Positions 1 to 8,206 of a DNA stretch of 64,000 nucleotides are shown here, piece after piece. A program made the position numbers and the translations under genes. The notes below the pieces were generated by a model. That model saw only the letters and a list, made by a program, of their open reading frames with translations. It had not been told where the DNA came from and did not search any database. Each line of letters opens with the position of its first letter. The stretch's first letter is position 1. This DNA is from a bacterium (GTDB taxonomy: Bacteria > Planctomycetota > UBA1135 > UBA2386): contig JANSXC010000003.1 of the NCBI GenBank assembly GCA_024743115.1, forward strand, positions 248,001 through 312,000, in the 5' to 3' direction.

Positions 1-150
1 CTTGGCCGCAAAGGTGTTGCCACCGATGACGGATTCCGAAGGCACCATGGTCGGCGCCGAAGACGCGATGGCAACGGCGGCCCGGGGGCTAGTGTCGAGC
101 ACGACGCGGCGGGTCGAGAAGGGGAGTTCGGGTTGGCGAGCGAATCTCAT
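1..150 (-). CDS. N-terminal fragment of an unrecognised protein
   Basis: An ATG at 150 reads leftwards for 50 codons without a stop and runs off the window edge. A good ribosome binding site (GAGGTG) lies about 4 bases upstream on the minus strand, which supports a real start. The visible residues begin MRFARQPELPFSTRRVVLD and continue with an Ala/Ser-rich stretch. There is no obvious signal peptide. I do not recognise the family, and the fragment is too short for a functional call. The gene diverges from the hemerythrin-like gene at 331. Confidence 0.55.
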   Translation of the reverse strand, partial: MRFARQPELPFSTRRVVLDTSPRAAVAIASSAPTMVPSESVIGGNTFAAK

Positions 151-330
151 GGGCACCTCGTTCGGTTTCAGTTAGTCCGAAGTTAGATACTTGTTCACCC
201 TAACGCAACACGAATCTGTGATTCTGTGGACCAGTATTCACCCGCGGATCGACCCGGGACGAAACAATGTCGACGCCGAGCTGTTTTCAATGGGTCCATG
301 CGGATTCCGGCCTCCAAGACCAGACTCAGG

Positions 331-873
331 ATGCCTCGCGCCACCGATCAACTCCGTGCCGACCACGCCGTGGTCCAATCCGGCCTCGCCGTACTCGGAG
401 CGATCGCGAAACACGTGCGTGCCGGCAGCCAGTTTCCGACGGCCGACGTCGCGACCTCACTGCGTTTCCTGCGGGAGTTCCTGGTCGGCGTGCACTTCCG
501 CAAGGAGAACGAGGTGGTCTGGCCTGCATTGGCCATGCGCGGCTCCGAAGCCAGCTCGGCTGCGGTCGGCGACCTCGTCCTGCGCGCGGACGAGGCCCAC
601 GAACTGGTGCAGACGTTGGTCTACTTCTGGGAGCCCGCCGGTGAGCTGACCGCCGCCGAGAGTCGTGGCTTCGCGGACACGGTCGACACGCTGCAGCACG
701 CGTTGGCCGAGCTGCAGGAGCGGGAAGAAGAACTCTTCGGCGACTGCGAGGTGACGATCCCGGCCGACGACCTGCTCGGCTGGAACCAAGAGTTCGACGC
801 GATTGCCGCAGGCCGCCCGCTCCGCGCCGACTGGCAGCGCGAGCTGGCCGTGCTCGCCGATCGCTGGCGCTGA
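331..873 (+). CDS. hemerythrin-like HHE-domain protein
   Basis: This is a 180-residue soluble protein resembling the hemerythrin/HHE cation-binding four-helix bundle, which binds a di-iron (or oxygen/NO-sensing) centre. The expected ligand pattern is visible: H12 in ADHAVV, H55 with E59 in VHFRKENEVVWPAL, H90 in ADEAHELV, and H123 followed by several Glu in HALAELQEREEELF. The ATG at 331 is preferred because the domain starts directly after it. An upstream in-frame ATG at 298 would add 11 residues. No strong ribosome binding site is seen before either. No signal peptide is visible, so it is probably cytoplasmic. The physiological role (iron, oxygen or nitric oxide handling) cannot be told from context. 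Confidence 0.7.
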   Translation: MPRATDQLRADHAVVQSGLAVLGAIAKHVRAGSQFPTADVATSLRFLREFLVGVHFRKENEVVWPALAMRGSEASSAAVGDLVLRADEAHELVQTLVYFWEPAGELTAAESRGFADTVDTLQHALAELQEREEELFGDCEVTIPADDLLGWNQEFDAIAAGRPLRADWQRELAVLADRWR

Positions 874-1031
874 GATCGAACCCCCGCCGCCGCAACGCCC
901 GCCCTGCTCGAGCTTGCCCTGGCGACGCTTGCCTTGGCCCGGGCGGCGCGCAGAATGGCACGGTCTCGGTCTTTCCGCCGACGTGAGCCGGTCAGCTCGT
1001 CGTGCGTCGGCGCCTCAGAGTGAAGCCCTCC

Positions 1032-1688
1032 ATGATTCTCAAGCTCACGCGCCCCCTCGTCTTTCTCGACTTCGAAACCACCGGTCTCGATATCGAGAAG
1101 GACCGCATCGTCGAACTCGCCTTCGTCCGCCTGCTGCCGGACGGCAGCCGGGAGACCCTGGTCCAGCGCGTCAATCCGGGCGTCGAGCTCAGCAAGGGCG
1201 CGACCAAGGTCACGGGCATCCACACCATGGACGCGACGGGCCTGTTCTGGGGGCCGCCGCTCAAGAAGTGCGGCGACAAGCTGCTCGAGTTCCTCAGCGA
1301 CAGCGACATCGCCGGCTTCAATCAGGTCGGCTACGACATGCCGCTGTGGGAGGCGGAGTGCAAACGCCACGGCATTCCCTACGACGGTGGCGGTCGCCAT
1401 CAGGTCGACGCCAAGACGATCTTCGACGTCAAGGAGACCGGCTGGGACCGGTTCTTGATGGGACCGCGCAACCTGACCGCCGCGGTGCGGCACTACTGCG
1501 GCCGCGAACTCGAGGGTGCGCATGGCGCCGAAGCGGACACGCAGGCCACGGTCGACGTGTTGCTCGCGCAACTGCAACGCTATCCCGACCTGCCGCGCGA
1601 CGTGCCCGGGCTCGCGAAATGGTGCGGCCAGCAGCAGGCCGAGCTCGAACGGCAGAAGGAAGCGTCGCAGCAGGGCGGTGGCTTCTGA
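1032..1688 (+). CDS. DEDDh 3'-5' exonuclease (DnaQ/RNase T superfamily)
   Basis: This is a 218-residue exonuclease-like protein. Motif Exo I is the clear FLDFETTGLD near the N-terminus. Exo II is in the AGFNQVGYDMPLW segment. Exo III is the HGAEADTQATVDVL segment, whose His/Asp spacing is that of the DEDDh class. Such enzymes remove 3' nucleotides from DNA or RNA, either as a proofreading subunit or in RNA and repair processing. There is no polymerase, BRCT or helicase domain attached, so the substrate is open. The ATG at 1032 was chosen because the conserved strand begins eight residues later. A GTG at 1002 would add ten Arg-rich residues. The neighbours are unrelated single genes on the same strand. 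Confidence 0.85.
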   Translation: MILKLTRPLVFLDFETTGLDIEKDRIVELAFVRLLPDGSRETLVQRVNPGVELSKGATKVTGIHTMDATGLFWGPPLKKCGDKLLEFLSDSDIAGFNQVGYDMPLWEAECKRHGIPYDGGGRHQVDAKTIFDVKETGWDRFLMGPRNLTAAVRHYCGRELEGAHGAEADTQATVDVLLAQLQRYPDLPRDVPGLAKWCGQQQAELERQKEASQQGGGF

Positions 1689-1778
1689 GATGGGTTGTCC
1701 GCTCTCGCAGCCAAACCGTCACCGGACCACGCCGCGCACCTATCGGCGCGCCGCTCAGGTTCTGAGGCGCACGCGTTC

Positions 1779-2222
1779 GTGACATTCAGGACGCGGCTGC
1801 GCTACCGCTTCGGCGACATCGACGAAGCCGGCATCGCCTACTACCCGAAGCTGCTGCACTACTTCCACTGCGCCTTCGAGGACTGGTGGAGCGACGGCCT
1901 CGGCTACCCGTATCCGAAGTTCCTGCAGGGCGACAAACTCGGTCTTCCTGCCGTTCGGCTCGAGGCCGACTTCTTCGCACCAATCCGCTACGGCGACGAG
2001 CCCTGGGTCTGGGTCGCGATCCTGCGCCTGGGGCGCTCCTCGGTGGACTTCGGGTTCTGGATGACGGTCGGTGACGACGCGCAGCCGCGCTGCCGAGCCA
2101 AGATCACGACGGCGCTCGTCGATATGGACAAGCTGGTGGGAACGCCGCTGCCCGCAGACTGGCGCGAACGGTTCGCACCGCACGTGATCGACGCCGATGC
2201 GTTCCCCGACGCGCGTGCGTGA
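1779..2222 (+). CDS. acyl-CoA thioesterase, 4-hydroxybenzoyl-CoA thioesterase-like hot-dog fold
   Basis: The protein matches the hot-dog thioesterase pattern of 4-hydroxybenzoyl-CoA thioesterase and YbgC. The segment RYRFGDIDEAGIAYYPKLL contains the Asp-Xaa-Xaa-Gly motif that carries the catalytic acid. It is followed by the long helix LHYFHCAFEDWW and the strands around PIRYGDEPWVWVAIL. These enzymes hydrolyse acyl- or aryl-CoA thioesters in the cytoplasm. The GTG at 1779 gives about 147 residues, close to family length, and GAGG lies a few bases upstream. A TTG at 1695 would add 28 residues of low-complexity sequence and is less likely. The actual acyl substrate is unknown. Confidence 0.75.
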   Translation: MTFRTRLRYRFGDIDEAGIAYYPKLLHYFHCAFEDWWSDGLGYPYPKFLQGDKLGLPAVRLEADFFAPIRYGDEPWVWVAILRLGRSSVDFGFWMTVGDDAQPRCRAKITTALVDMDKLVGTPLPADWRERFAPHVIDADAFPDARA

Positions 2223-2301
2223 CGGCCGGTCCACGGCCTGCACCCTGGAAAAACCGCTATCCTGGCCGAGACTGCAGTCTCACCCACCACCGCCTGCCCC
2301 G

Positions 2302-3474
2302 ATGAAAACCAGCGCTCCCTTCGTTCCTCTCCTGTTCTGCTCGTTGCTCACGAGCCAGACGATCGTCGTCGACCCGAACGGTAGCGGCAACTACAGCGAC
2401 CTGCAGACCGCGATCAACGCGGCCCCCGCCAACGCGGTGATTCACGTGGTCGGCGGCACCTGGGAAGCGCTGTCGGTGACCCGTTCCGTGACGATCGTGG
2501 CCGAGCCCATCGCCGTGATCTCACAGACACTGTCACAGGGGATCGGGCAACAACCGCCCGCGATCACGCTGCAGGGCACCGGCACCGAGACGTTCACACT
2601 CGTCAACGCCGTGCTTCGAGGAACGATCGACTGCGTCTCCTGGAACTACGCCGGTGCGGGCATCGACAGCACGGACTTCGCGGCGATTCGTGTCTTCGAC
2701 TGCTGGATCCGCGGGGCCGACTGGCTCTGTGTGACGGGTCGCGCCGGCGGCGTCAGCGGAATCCTCGCGCGCAATGCGAACTCGATCTACGTCGAACGCT
2801 CGACCATCGCGGCATCCGCGGCATGGCCGGGATTGACGCACGAGTTCGGCCTCGACGGCGCTCCTGGCATCACGGCTCCGGGCGCTGACGTCGTCGTTGC
2901 GCAGTCACGGGTCGAAGGTGGCGATTGTGAAACGTCGTACTGGCCCAGCTTCTCCCCGGGGCCGTTCGCGTGTCCATGCCCGGGGGCGGCAGGTGTCAGC
3001 GGCATCGGCGGGCCCGGCATCCTCGCCAGCAACCTGCTCGACATCGGCAGCATCGTCAACGGTGGCAGCGGGTGCGAAGTGCGCTGGCGCGGTCAGCCGT
3101 GGGGCAAGCAGCCCGATGGTCCGGCGACGATGGTCGGCAGCTCGAACCAGCTTCCGGTTTCGATGGTTCTCGCGAGCGAGCTGTCGGTCGGCGGCACCGG
3201 CGAGGTGCAGTTCGCCTGGACCCAGGACCCGGCACTGTTCGTGACCGGCTTCCCGACCTACCTGCCCACGACCGTGGCGGCGGTGAACCACGTGTTCGTG
3301 GACGCGAACCAGCCGTTCGCGACGCTCTACCTGCCGCCGAACAGCCAAGTCGTGCAGACCCAGGTTCCGGCGTGGAGCGGCCTGATCGGACTGGCGTTCG
3401 CGCACCAACGATTCGATCTCGTGGCGGGTGCGATCGTGCCGTCCAACCCGATCGTCGCGGTCGTTCGCCCGTAG
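2302..3474 (+). CDS. secreted parallel beta-helix (pectate-lyase-like) protein
   Basis: This 390-residue protein has an N-terminal signal peptide (MKTSAPFVPLLFCSLLTSQT). Directly after it comes the segment TIVVDPNGSGNYSDLQTAIN, which is typical of right-handed beta-helix proteins in planctomycetes and related bacteria. Short Gly/Asn/Ala-rich turns follow in a repeating manner (for example ILARNANSIYVERSTI, GILASNLLDIG). Two Cys-containing loops suggest disulfides outside the cytoplasm. No catalytic site of a named polysaccharide lyase is identifiable, so enzymatic activity is uncertain. It is convergent with the importer operon on the other strand. Confidence 0.65.
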   Translation: MKTSAPFVPLLFCSLLTSQTIVVDPNGSGNYSDLQTAINAAPANAVIHVVGGTWEALSVTRSVTIVAEPIAVISQTLSQGIGQQPPAITLQGTGTETFTLVNAVLRGTIDCVSWNYAGAGIDSTDFAAIRVFDCWIRGADWLCVTGRAGGVSGILARNANSIYVERSTIAASAAWPGLTHEFGLDGAPGITAPGADVVVAQSRVEGGDCETSYWPSFSPGPFACPCPGAAGVSGIGGPGILASNLLDIGSIVNGGSGCEVRWRGQPWGKQPDGPATMVGSSNQLPVSMVLASELSVGGTGEVQFAWTQDPALFVTGFPTYLPTTVAAVNHVFVDANQPFATLYLPPNSQVVQTQVPAWSGLIGLAFAHQRFDLVAGAIVPSNPIVAVVRP

Positions 3475-3490
3475 CATCGACGCGCCGCGA

Positions 3491-3506
3491 CTCGGCACTG
3501 GCCGAG
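3491..3506. terminator. short hairpin between convergent genes
   Basis: CTCGGC and GCCGAG pair around the loop ACTG, giving a 6-bp GC stem in the 34-base gap between two converging genes. No T-run follows on either side, so it is at best a weak or Rho-assisted terminator. Confidence 0.35.
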
Positions 3507-3508
3507 CG

Positions 3509-4270
3509 TCAACGTTCGAAACGGCGCGGGAAGTAGCCGTCGGGATCCGTCGCGCGCACGCCGAACACCTCACGGATCCGTGCCGTCGATAGCGTTTGCT
3601 GCGGCGGTCCCGACGCGATGATCCGACCTTCGTGCAGCAGCGCGACGCGGTCGCAGTGCGGCGCAAGCAGGTTGAGGTCGTGCGACGCGAGCGTGATGCC
3701 GTGGCCGCGGTCGGCGAGCTGGCGCAACAATTCGACGAGCTGCAGCGCGTGCTCGAGATCGAGGTTGGCGGTGGGTTCATCGAGCAGGAGCAACGGCGCC
3801 TGCGTCGCGAGCGCGCGCGCAATCGTGATCCGGCGCTGCTCGCCACCTGACAACGTCGTCACCGGTCGATCGCAGAACGCCATCGCATCGACCGCGGTGA
3901 GCGCGTTCTCGATCGCAACGAGATCGTCCGGGTGCGGCGTCTTCGCGCGCGGCCGATGCGGGTAGCGTCCCATCGCGACGAGCTCGCGACCAGTGAACTC
4001 GAACGGCGTCTCGGCGTTCTGTTCGACGAACGCGAGTTCGCGCGCGCGTTCGAGCGGGTCCCAGACCGCGAGCGGCCGTTGGTCCAGCGCCACGAGTCCA
4101 TCGTCCGGTCGAATCGCGCCGACGAGCAGGCGAAGCAGCGTGCTCTTGCCCGCGCCGTTGCGGCCGGCGAGCAACACGAGTTCTCCCGGACGCAGTTCGA
4201 AATCGGCGCCCCCGAGCACGGTTCGACGACCGCGGCGAAGCGTCACGTTCTGCGCGATCAACGACGTCAC
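3509..4270 (-). CDS. ABC importer ATP-binding protein (FecE/BtuD family)
   Basis: This is the 253-residue ATPase of a metal-chelate or cobalamin-type importer. Walker A is GRNGAGKST at about residues 36-44. The signature is LSGGEQRR, Walker B is LLLLDEPTANLD, and the switch His is in ASHDLN. The start is GTG at 4270, whose first four bases overlap the stop of the permease gene (GTGA), so translation is probably coupled. It is the third gene of the operon reading binding protein, permease, ATPase. The family carries vitamin B12, haem or ferric siderophores. The sequence does not decide which one, and no riboswitch is visible upstream of the operon. Confidence 0.9.
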   Translation of the reverse strand: MTSLIAQNVTLRRGRRTVLGGADFELRPGELVLLAGRNGAGKSTLLRLLVGAIRPDDGLVALDQRPLAVWDPLERARELAFVEQNAETPFEFTGRELVAMGRYPHRPRAKTPHPDDLVAIENALTAVDAMAFCDRPVTTLSGGEQRRITIARALATQAPLLLLDEPTANLDLEHALQLVELLRQLADRGHGITLASHDLNLLAPHCDRVALLHEGRIIASGPPQQTLSTARIREVFGVRATDPDGYFPRRFER

Positions 4271-5271
4271 AGCGCTTCTCCCCGGCGATGCCGCGCGAGC
4301 AGGAACAAGAAGTAGGGCGCACCGAGAATCGCGGTCACGACGCCGAGCCGCAGGTTGGCGTCGGGCGGCACGGCGCGACAGAGCAGGTCGCTCGCGACGA
4401 GCAGCAGAGCACCCATGGCCGCGGCGACCGGGAGGAGCACGCGATGCGCGGGGCCAACGACGAGGCGCGCGAGGTGCGGCACGATGAGGCCGACGAACGC
4501 GATCCCGCCCGTATTGGAAACCGTCGTCGCCGTGAGCCCGCACGCAAACCACAGCAGCTGCTTGCGCACGCGCTGGGCATCGACGCCCAGGCTCTGCGCA
4601 CCATCGTCGCCGATCGTGAGCAAGTCGAGCATGCGCGCGCGCGGCACGATGCCGAGCGCGAAGACGAAGAAGCCGATCGCCGTGATGCCGGCGTGTTCCC
4701 ATGTGCGGTTCTCGAGACCACCCATGAGCCAGAACAAGACCCGCGAGCTCGCGGTGTAGTTGTCGAACGTGAACGTGACGACGAACGACGTCAGGGCGCC
4801 GACGAGGGTATTGAGCGCAATGCCCGCGAGCAGCAGGCTCGCGACCGAGAACCGGCCGTAGCTGCCGGCGAGCAGGAAGACCATGGCAGTGACAACCACG
4901 GCGCCGACGAACGAGCTGATCGGCACGGCGAGGATGCCGACCCCGGCGATCGCAGTGACGATCGCGAGCGCTCCGCCGAACGCGGCACCCGCGGAGGTTC
5001 CGATCACATCGGGCGACGCGAGCGGATTGCGAAACGTCGCCTGCATCGTCGCACCTGCGAGCGCGAGCGCAGCGCCCGCGAACGTCGCAACGATCAGGCG
5101 TGGGATGCGGATGTTGGCGATCGTGAACGTATCGGCCTGGTCCGCCCGGCCGCCGCAGAACGCCAGCAGCTCGCTGAACCCCGGCCCAGAACCGACGGTG
5201 AGATAGACGAGTGCAACGATGGCGAGCAGCGCGAATACGCCGCCGAGAACGGTGCGCGGTGCGTGGCTCAT
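4267..5271 (-). CDS. ABC importer permease (FecCD/BtuC family)
   Basis: This 334-residue integral membrane protein has the ten or so hydrophobic segments and motifs of the FecCD family. These include RIPRLIVATFAGAALALAGA near the first third, NPLASPDVIGTSAGAAFGG, and the C-terminal segment GGIAFVGLIVPHLARLV, which contacts the ATPase. The ATG at 5271 overlaps the stop of the binding-protein gene by four bases (ATGA). As a homodimer it should form the transmembrane channel for a metal-chelate or corrinoid substrate delivered by the lipoprotein encoded upstream. Confidence 0.92.
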   Translation of the reverse strand: MSHAPRTVLGGVFALLAIVALVYLTVGSGPGFSELLAFCGGRADQADTFTIANIRIPRLIVATFAGAALALAGATMQATFRNPLASPDVIGTSAGAAFGGALAIVTAIAGVGILAVPISSFVGAVVVTAMVFLLAGSYGRFSVASLLLAGIALNTLVGALTSFVVTFTFDNYTASSRVLFWLMGGLENRTWEHAGITAIGFFVFALGIVPRARMLDLLTIGDDGAQSLGVDAQRVRKQLLWFACGLTATTVSNTGGIAFVGLIVPHLARLVVGPAHRVLLPVAAAMGALLLVASDLLCRAVPPDANLRLGVVTAILGAPYFLFLLARHRRGEAL

Positions 5272-6161
5272 TCGCGCCCCCACGCGAGCAGCTGACGCTG
5301 CACGTAGTCGACCGTATCGACGAGGTGATGCGACGTCGTGTTGAACATCGCCGTGGGCACGAGCAGGAGGCGATCGTTCTTCACCGCCGGCACCAACGCC
5401 AGACCGGGTGATTGGTCCAGCCACTCAGGCCGATGCTTCGCGACGGCCTGCGTCGCGGGCACGCCGATCGCGAGCACGGGCGCGCGCCAGGCAAGCACCG
5501 CTTCGAGGTCGAGCTTGCGGAACGGCCCGGCGCCCCGCTCGGCCGCGAGATTGCGCGCGCCGGCAGCTCGCGTGATTGCATCGAACAGCGAACCCCGACC
5601 GTAGGTGTGGTAGGCACCGTCGAGGCTCATGAGTTGCCAGCCGCCGAGTTCGCGGCCGCGCTCCGCGAGTTCTGCAAGCCGCGCCTCGGTGCGGGCGACC
5701 AGCTGCTCGGCTGGTACCTCGAGATGGCAAGCACGGCCGATGCGGCGCACGTTCTCGAGGATGACATCGAAACTCGTCGGGTTCGCGGTGCACAGCACCG
5801 GCACGTCGGCGGCCGCGAGGATCGCAATCGTCTCGGGCCGCGTGAACGCATCGACGATCACGAGGTCGGGCCGCACCGACAAGAGGTCCGCAGGCTCCGC
5901 GCCGACGACGGGTAGGCCGCGCGCTTCTTCCGTGACGAGCGAGTACCACGGCTGGGTCGCAAACACGTGCACCGCGGCGATGCGGTCGCGCGGCGCAATC
6001 GCGAGCAGCGTCTCCGCGGCGAGCACCGATCCCGCGACGATGCGTTGCGGCGGCGACTCGGGGCGTTGGAACGCGGTCGGTTCGCCGCTGCAGCTCGCCA
6101 CAACCCCGGCGGCAAGGGCGGCGAGGGCGAGGTTGGCAGCGGCGAGCGAACGGTCGGGCAC
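5268..6161 (-). CDS. ABC importer substrate-binding lipoprotein (BtuF/FepB-like)
   Basis: This is a 297-residue periplasmic binding protein. The N-terminus has a hydrophobic stretch ending in VVASC, a lipobox-like sequence that would anchor it by the Cys. The segment PQRIVAGSVLAAETLLAI is the typical entry strand of the BtuF-like fold. The domains follow around a rigid helix near the middle (VILENVRRIGRACHLEV). A GTG at 6161 is the best start because it places the signal sequence directly at the N-terminus; open frame continues upstream but would not give a signal peptide. It is the first gene of the importer operon. The substrate (B12, haem or siderophore) is not determined. Confidence 0.85.
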   Translation of the reverse strand: MPDRSLAAANLALAALAAGVVASCSGEPTAFQRPESPPQRIVAGSVLAAETLLAIAPRDRIAAVHVFATQPWYSLVTEEARGLPVVGAEPADLLSVRPDLVIVDAFTRPETIAILAAADVPVLCTANPTSFDVILENVRRIGRACHLEVPAEQLVARTEARLAELAERGRELGGWQLMSLDGAYHTYGRGSLFDAITRAAGARNLAAERGAGPFRKLDLEAVLAWRAPVLAIGVPATQAVAKHRPEWLDQSPGLALVPAVKNDRLLLVPTAMFNTTSHHLVDTVDYVQRQLLAWGRE

Positions 6162-6203
6162 ACCGACATCATTGCGCGACCGCGAGTCTCGCACCACGGC
6201 GGC

Positions 6204-6232
6204 CTGACGAGTGGGGCCATTCGGAATAGACT
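6204..6232 (+). promoter_or_regulatory. possible sigma-70 promoter for the Uma2/DUF5722 pair
   Basis: CTGACG at 6204-6209 and TAGACT at 6227-6232 are separated by 17 bases, a reasonable match to the vegetative -35/-10 pattern. It lies in the divergent gap between the importer operon and the Uma2 gene, about 40 bases before that start. Planctomycete promoters are poorly defined, so this is only a candidate. Confidence 0.35.
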
Positions 6233-6272
6233 GCCCCCATCGGACCACTCCATTGATGTGGCCTCTTCGACG

Positions 6273-6941
6273 ATGACCTCCCGCATCCCCGAGCTGCAGC
6301 AGGGCGACTGCCTGTCGCGCGCCGAATTCGAGCGGCGTTACTCCGCGATGCCGCATCTCAAGAAGGCCGAGCTCATCGAAGGAGTCGTCTACGTGGGATC
6401 CCCGGTCAACCATCTGCGGCACGGACTGCCGCATCACGCTCTGTCCTACTGGCTCGGCCTGTATCGCGAACACACGCCGAACCTGATCGTCAGCGACAAC
6501 GCGACGGTCCGCCTCGATCTCGACAACGAACCGCAACCCGATCTGCTGCTCGGACTGCCCCCGCACGCGGACGGCCAGCTGGAAATCACCGCGGACGGCT
6601 ACCTCGAGGGCGCTCCCGAGCTCGCGATCGAAGTCGCGGCCAGCTCCGTGAGCTACGACCTGCACCAGAAGAAGCGCGCCTACCGCCGCAACGGCGTTCG
6701 CGAGTACCTGGTCCATCGCGTCGATGACGGGCAGCTCGATTGGTTCTGCCGCGAGAACGACGAATACGTCGCGCAGTCGCGAGATGCGGACGGATGCCTG
6801 CAGAGCCGGGTCTTTCCTGGCCTCCGGCTCGACCCCGAGGCGCTGCTCGCCGGCGACCATGCCAGGCTCCGACACGTGGTCGAGCAGGCCTGCGCCAGCC
6901 CGCGCCATGCGGCACTGTGCGCTCGCCTTGTCAGGCCATGA
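6273..6941 (+). CDS. Uma2 (DUF820) family nuclease-like protein
   Basis: This 222-residue protein has the Uma2/PD-(D/E)XK restriction-fold pattern. It shows the N-terminal KKAELIEGVVYVGSPVN, then EPQPDLLLGLP (the conserved Asp of the core), ELAIEVAASSVSYD (the E-Xaa-Xaa strand), and KKRAYRRNGVREYLVH (conserved Lys/Tyr region). The family is abundant in cyanobacteria and planctomycetes, is presumed to have endonuclease activity, and has no clear physiological role. The ATG at 6273 fits the start of homology. The stop overlaps the ATG of the next gene (ATGA at 6938-6941), which implies translational coupling to an exported lipoprotein, an unexpected partner. Confidence 0.8.
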   Translation: MTSRIPELQQGDCLSRAEFERRYSAMPHLKKAELIEGVVYVGSPVNHLRHGLPHHALSYWLGLYREHTPNLIVSDNATVRLDLDNEPQPDLLLGLPPHADGQLEITADGYLEGAPELAIEVAASSVSYDLHQKKRAYRRNGVREYLVHRVDDGQLDWFCRENDEYVAQSRDADGCLQSRVFPGLRLDPEALLAGDHARLRHVVEQACASPRHAALCARLVRP

Positions 6942-8206
6942 TCCTTGATCGCGCCAGGGTCGCCGCCGCGATCGGACTGACCCTGCTCGGCTGCGCAGCG
7001 CCTGGAACGGCACAAACAGAGCGCCCACGCAGCAAGAAAGGGCTGCAGGTGCAGATGGTCGACGACGCAATCGCGCTCGGTATCTCCCACGCGACTCTCA
7101 ACGTGCAGCTCGGCCATCTGCTGCGACGCGGTCCACGCCGGGAAGGCGACGTCGCGCTGCCGTCGGGGCAGGCCATCGCGTTCGACGCGCTCGACCGCCT
7201 CGACGCGCGGATTCGGCCGCTCGCAGCGGCGGACATCGAGCTATCGTTCATCCTGCTCGCCCGCGCGACACAGGATCCGGCGATCGATCGCCTGCAGTTC
7301 GATCCTCGCTACGATCCGAAGGCGCCGAACCGGCTCCGTGCGTTCCGCGTACTGGACGAGCTCGGCCGCACGCACTTCCGCGCGGTGATCGACACGCTCG
7401 CGGAGCGCTACGGCGAAGCCAGCGAGATCGGCACCGTGCGTGGCTGGATCGTCGGCAACGAGGTCAACTCACACTGGTGGTGGTACAACCTCGGTCGCGC
7501 CGAAATCGCGGATGTCGTGGCGGCGTACGAGCCGGCCGTGCGCCTCGTTCACGAGGCCGCAACGTCGCACAACTCCGACGCCCGCGTCTACGTCTCACTG
7601 GAGCATCACTGGCAGGCCCGGTTCGCCGCCGGCTCGGTTGAGCAGTCCTGCTCGGGCCGCGCGCTCCTCGACCGGTTCGCCGAGCTCGCGCAGCAACGCG
7701 GCGACTTCGCGTGGCACGTCGCCTACCACCCGTATCCCGAGCGACTGTTCGATTGCCGGTTCTGGGAGGACGAGAGTGCGACGCCCGTGTTCGATTCACC
7801 ACGGATCACGTTCAAGAACCTCGGTGTTCTCACGCGATATCTCGCGCGCGAAGAACTGCTGTTCCACGGCCGACCGCGACGCGTGATCCTGAGCGAACAG
7901 GGCTTTCACTGCCGCAAAGACGCTCGCGGCGCGGCTGACCAGGAGCTGGCTTTCGCACTCGCGTGGCGCAAGGTGCAAGACCTCGATGGCATTGACGCAT
8001 TCATCTACCACCGCCACGTCGATCACGCGCGCGAAGGCGGCCTGCGTTTCGGACTGTTCGAGAACCTGCCCGGAACGATCAGTGATCCAGGCAAGAAACG
8101 ACCGTTGTGGGAGCTGTTCCGCAACGTGGACCGACCGGGTGAGGACGGGCGACTGCAAAAGCTGCTGCGCGAGTTCGACCGTCGGCAGGTCAAGGATCGC
8201 CGCTAA
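6938..8206 (+). CDS. DUF5722-like lipoprotein, possible glycoside hydrolase
   Basis: This 422-residue protein has an N-terminal signal ending in LTLLGC, a lipobox. The body matches what I know of DUF5722, a TIM-barrel family related to clan GH-A glycosidases. The segment IVGNEVNSHWWW carries an Asn-Glu pair typical of the acid/base position. VILSEQGFHC carries a Glu placed like the nucleophile, followed by IDAFIYHRHVDHAREGG. The sugar substrate is unknown. It is translationally coupled to the Uma2 gene. Its stop overlaps the stop of the convergent protease-like operon by three bases, so no room is left for a separate terminator. Confidence 0.72.
   Translation: MILDRARVAAAIGLTLLGCAAPGTAQTERPRSKKGLQVQMVDDAIALGISHATLNVQLGHLLRRGPRREGDVALPSGQAIAFDALDRLDARIRPLAAADIELSFILLARATQDPAIDRLQFDPRYDPKAPNRLRAFRVLDELGRTHFRAVIDTLAERYGEASEIGTVRGWIVGNEVNSHWWWYNLGRAEIADVVAAYEPAVRLVHEAATSHNSDARVYVSLEHHWQARFAAGSVEQSCSGRALLDRFAELAQQRGDFAWHVAYHPYPERLFDCRFWEDESATPVFDSPRITFKNLGVLTRYLAREELLFHGRPRRVILSEQGFHCRKDARGAADQELAFALAWRKVQDLDGIDAFIYHRHVDHAREGGLRFGLFENLPGTISDPGKKRPLWELFRNVDRPGEDGRLQKLLREFDRRQVKDRR

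Noticed and set aside
6162-6272. Possible cobalamin riboswitch upstream of the BtuF-like gene
   Set aside because: The divergent gap is only about 110 bases and shows no B12-box-like sequence or long structured leader.
6162-7070. Longer version of the ABC binding protein reaching to 7070
   Set aside because: It would be antisense to the Uma2 gene and would place the lipoprotein signal in the middle of the protein.
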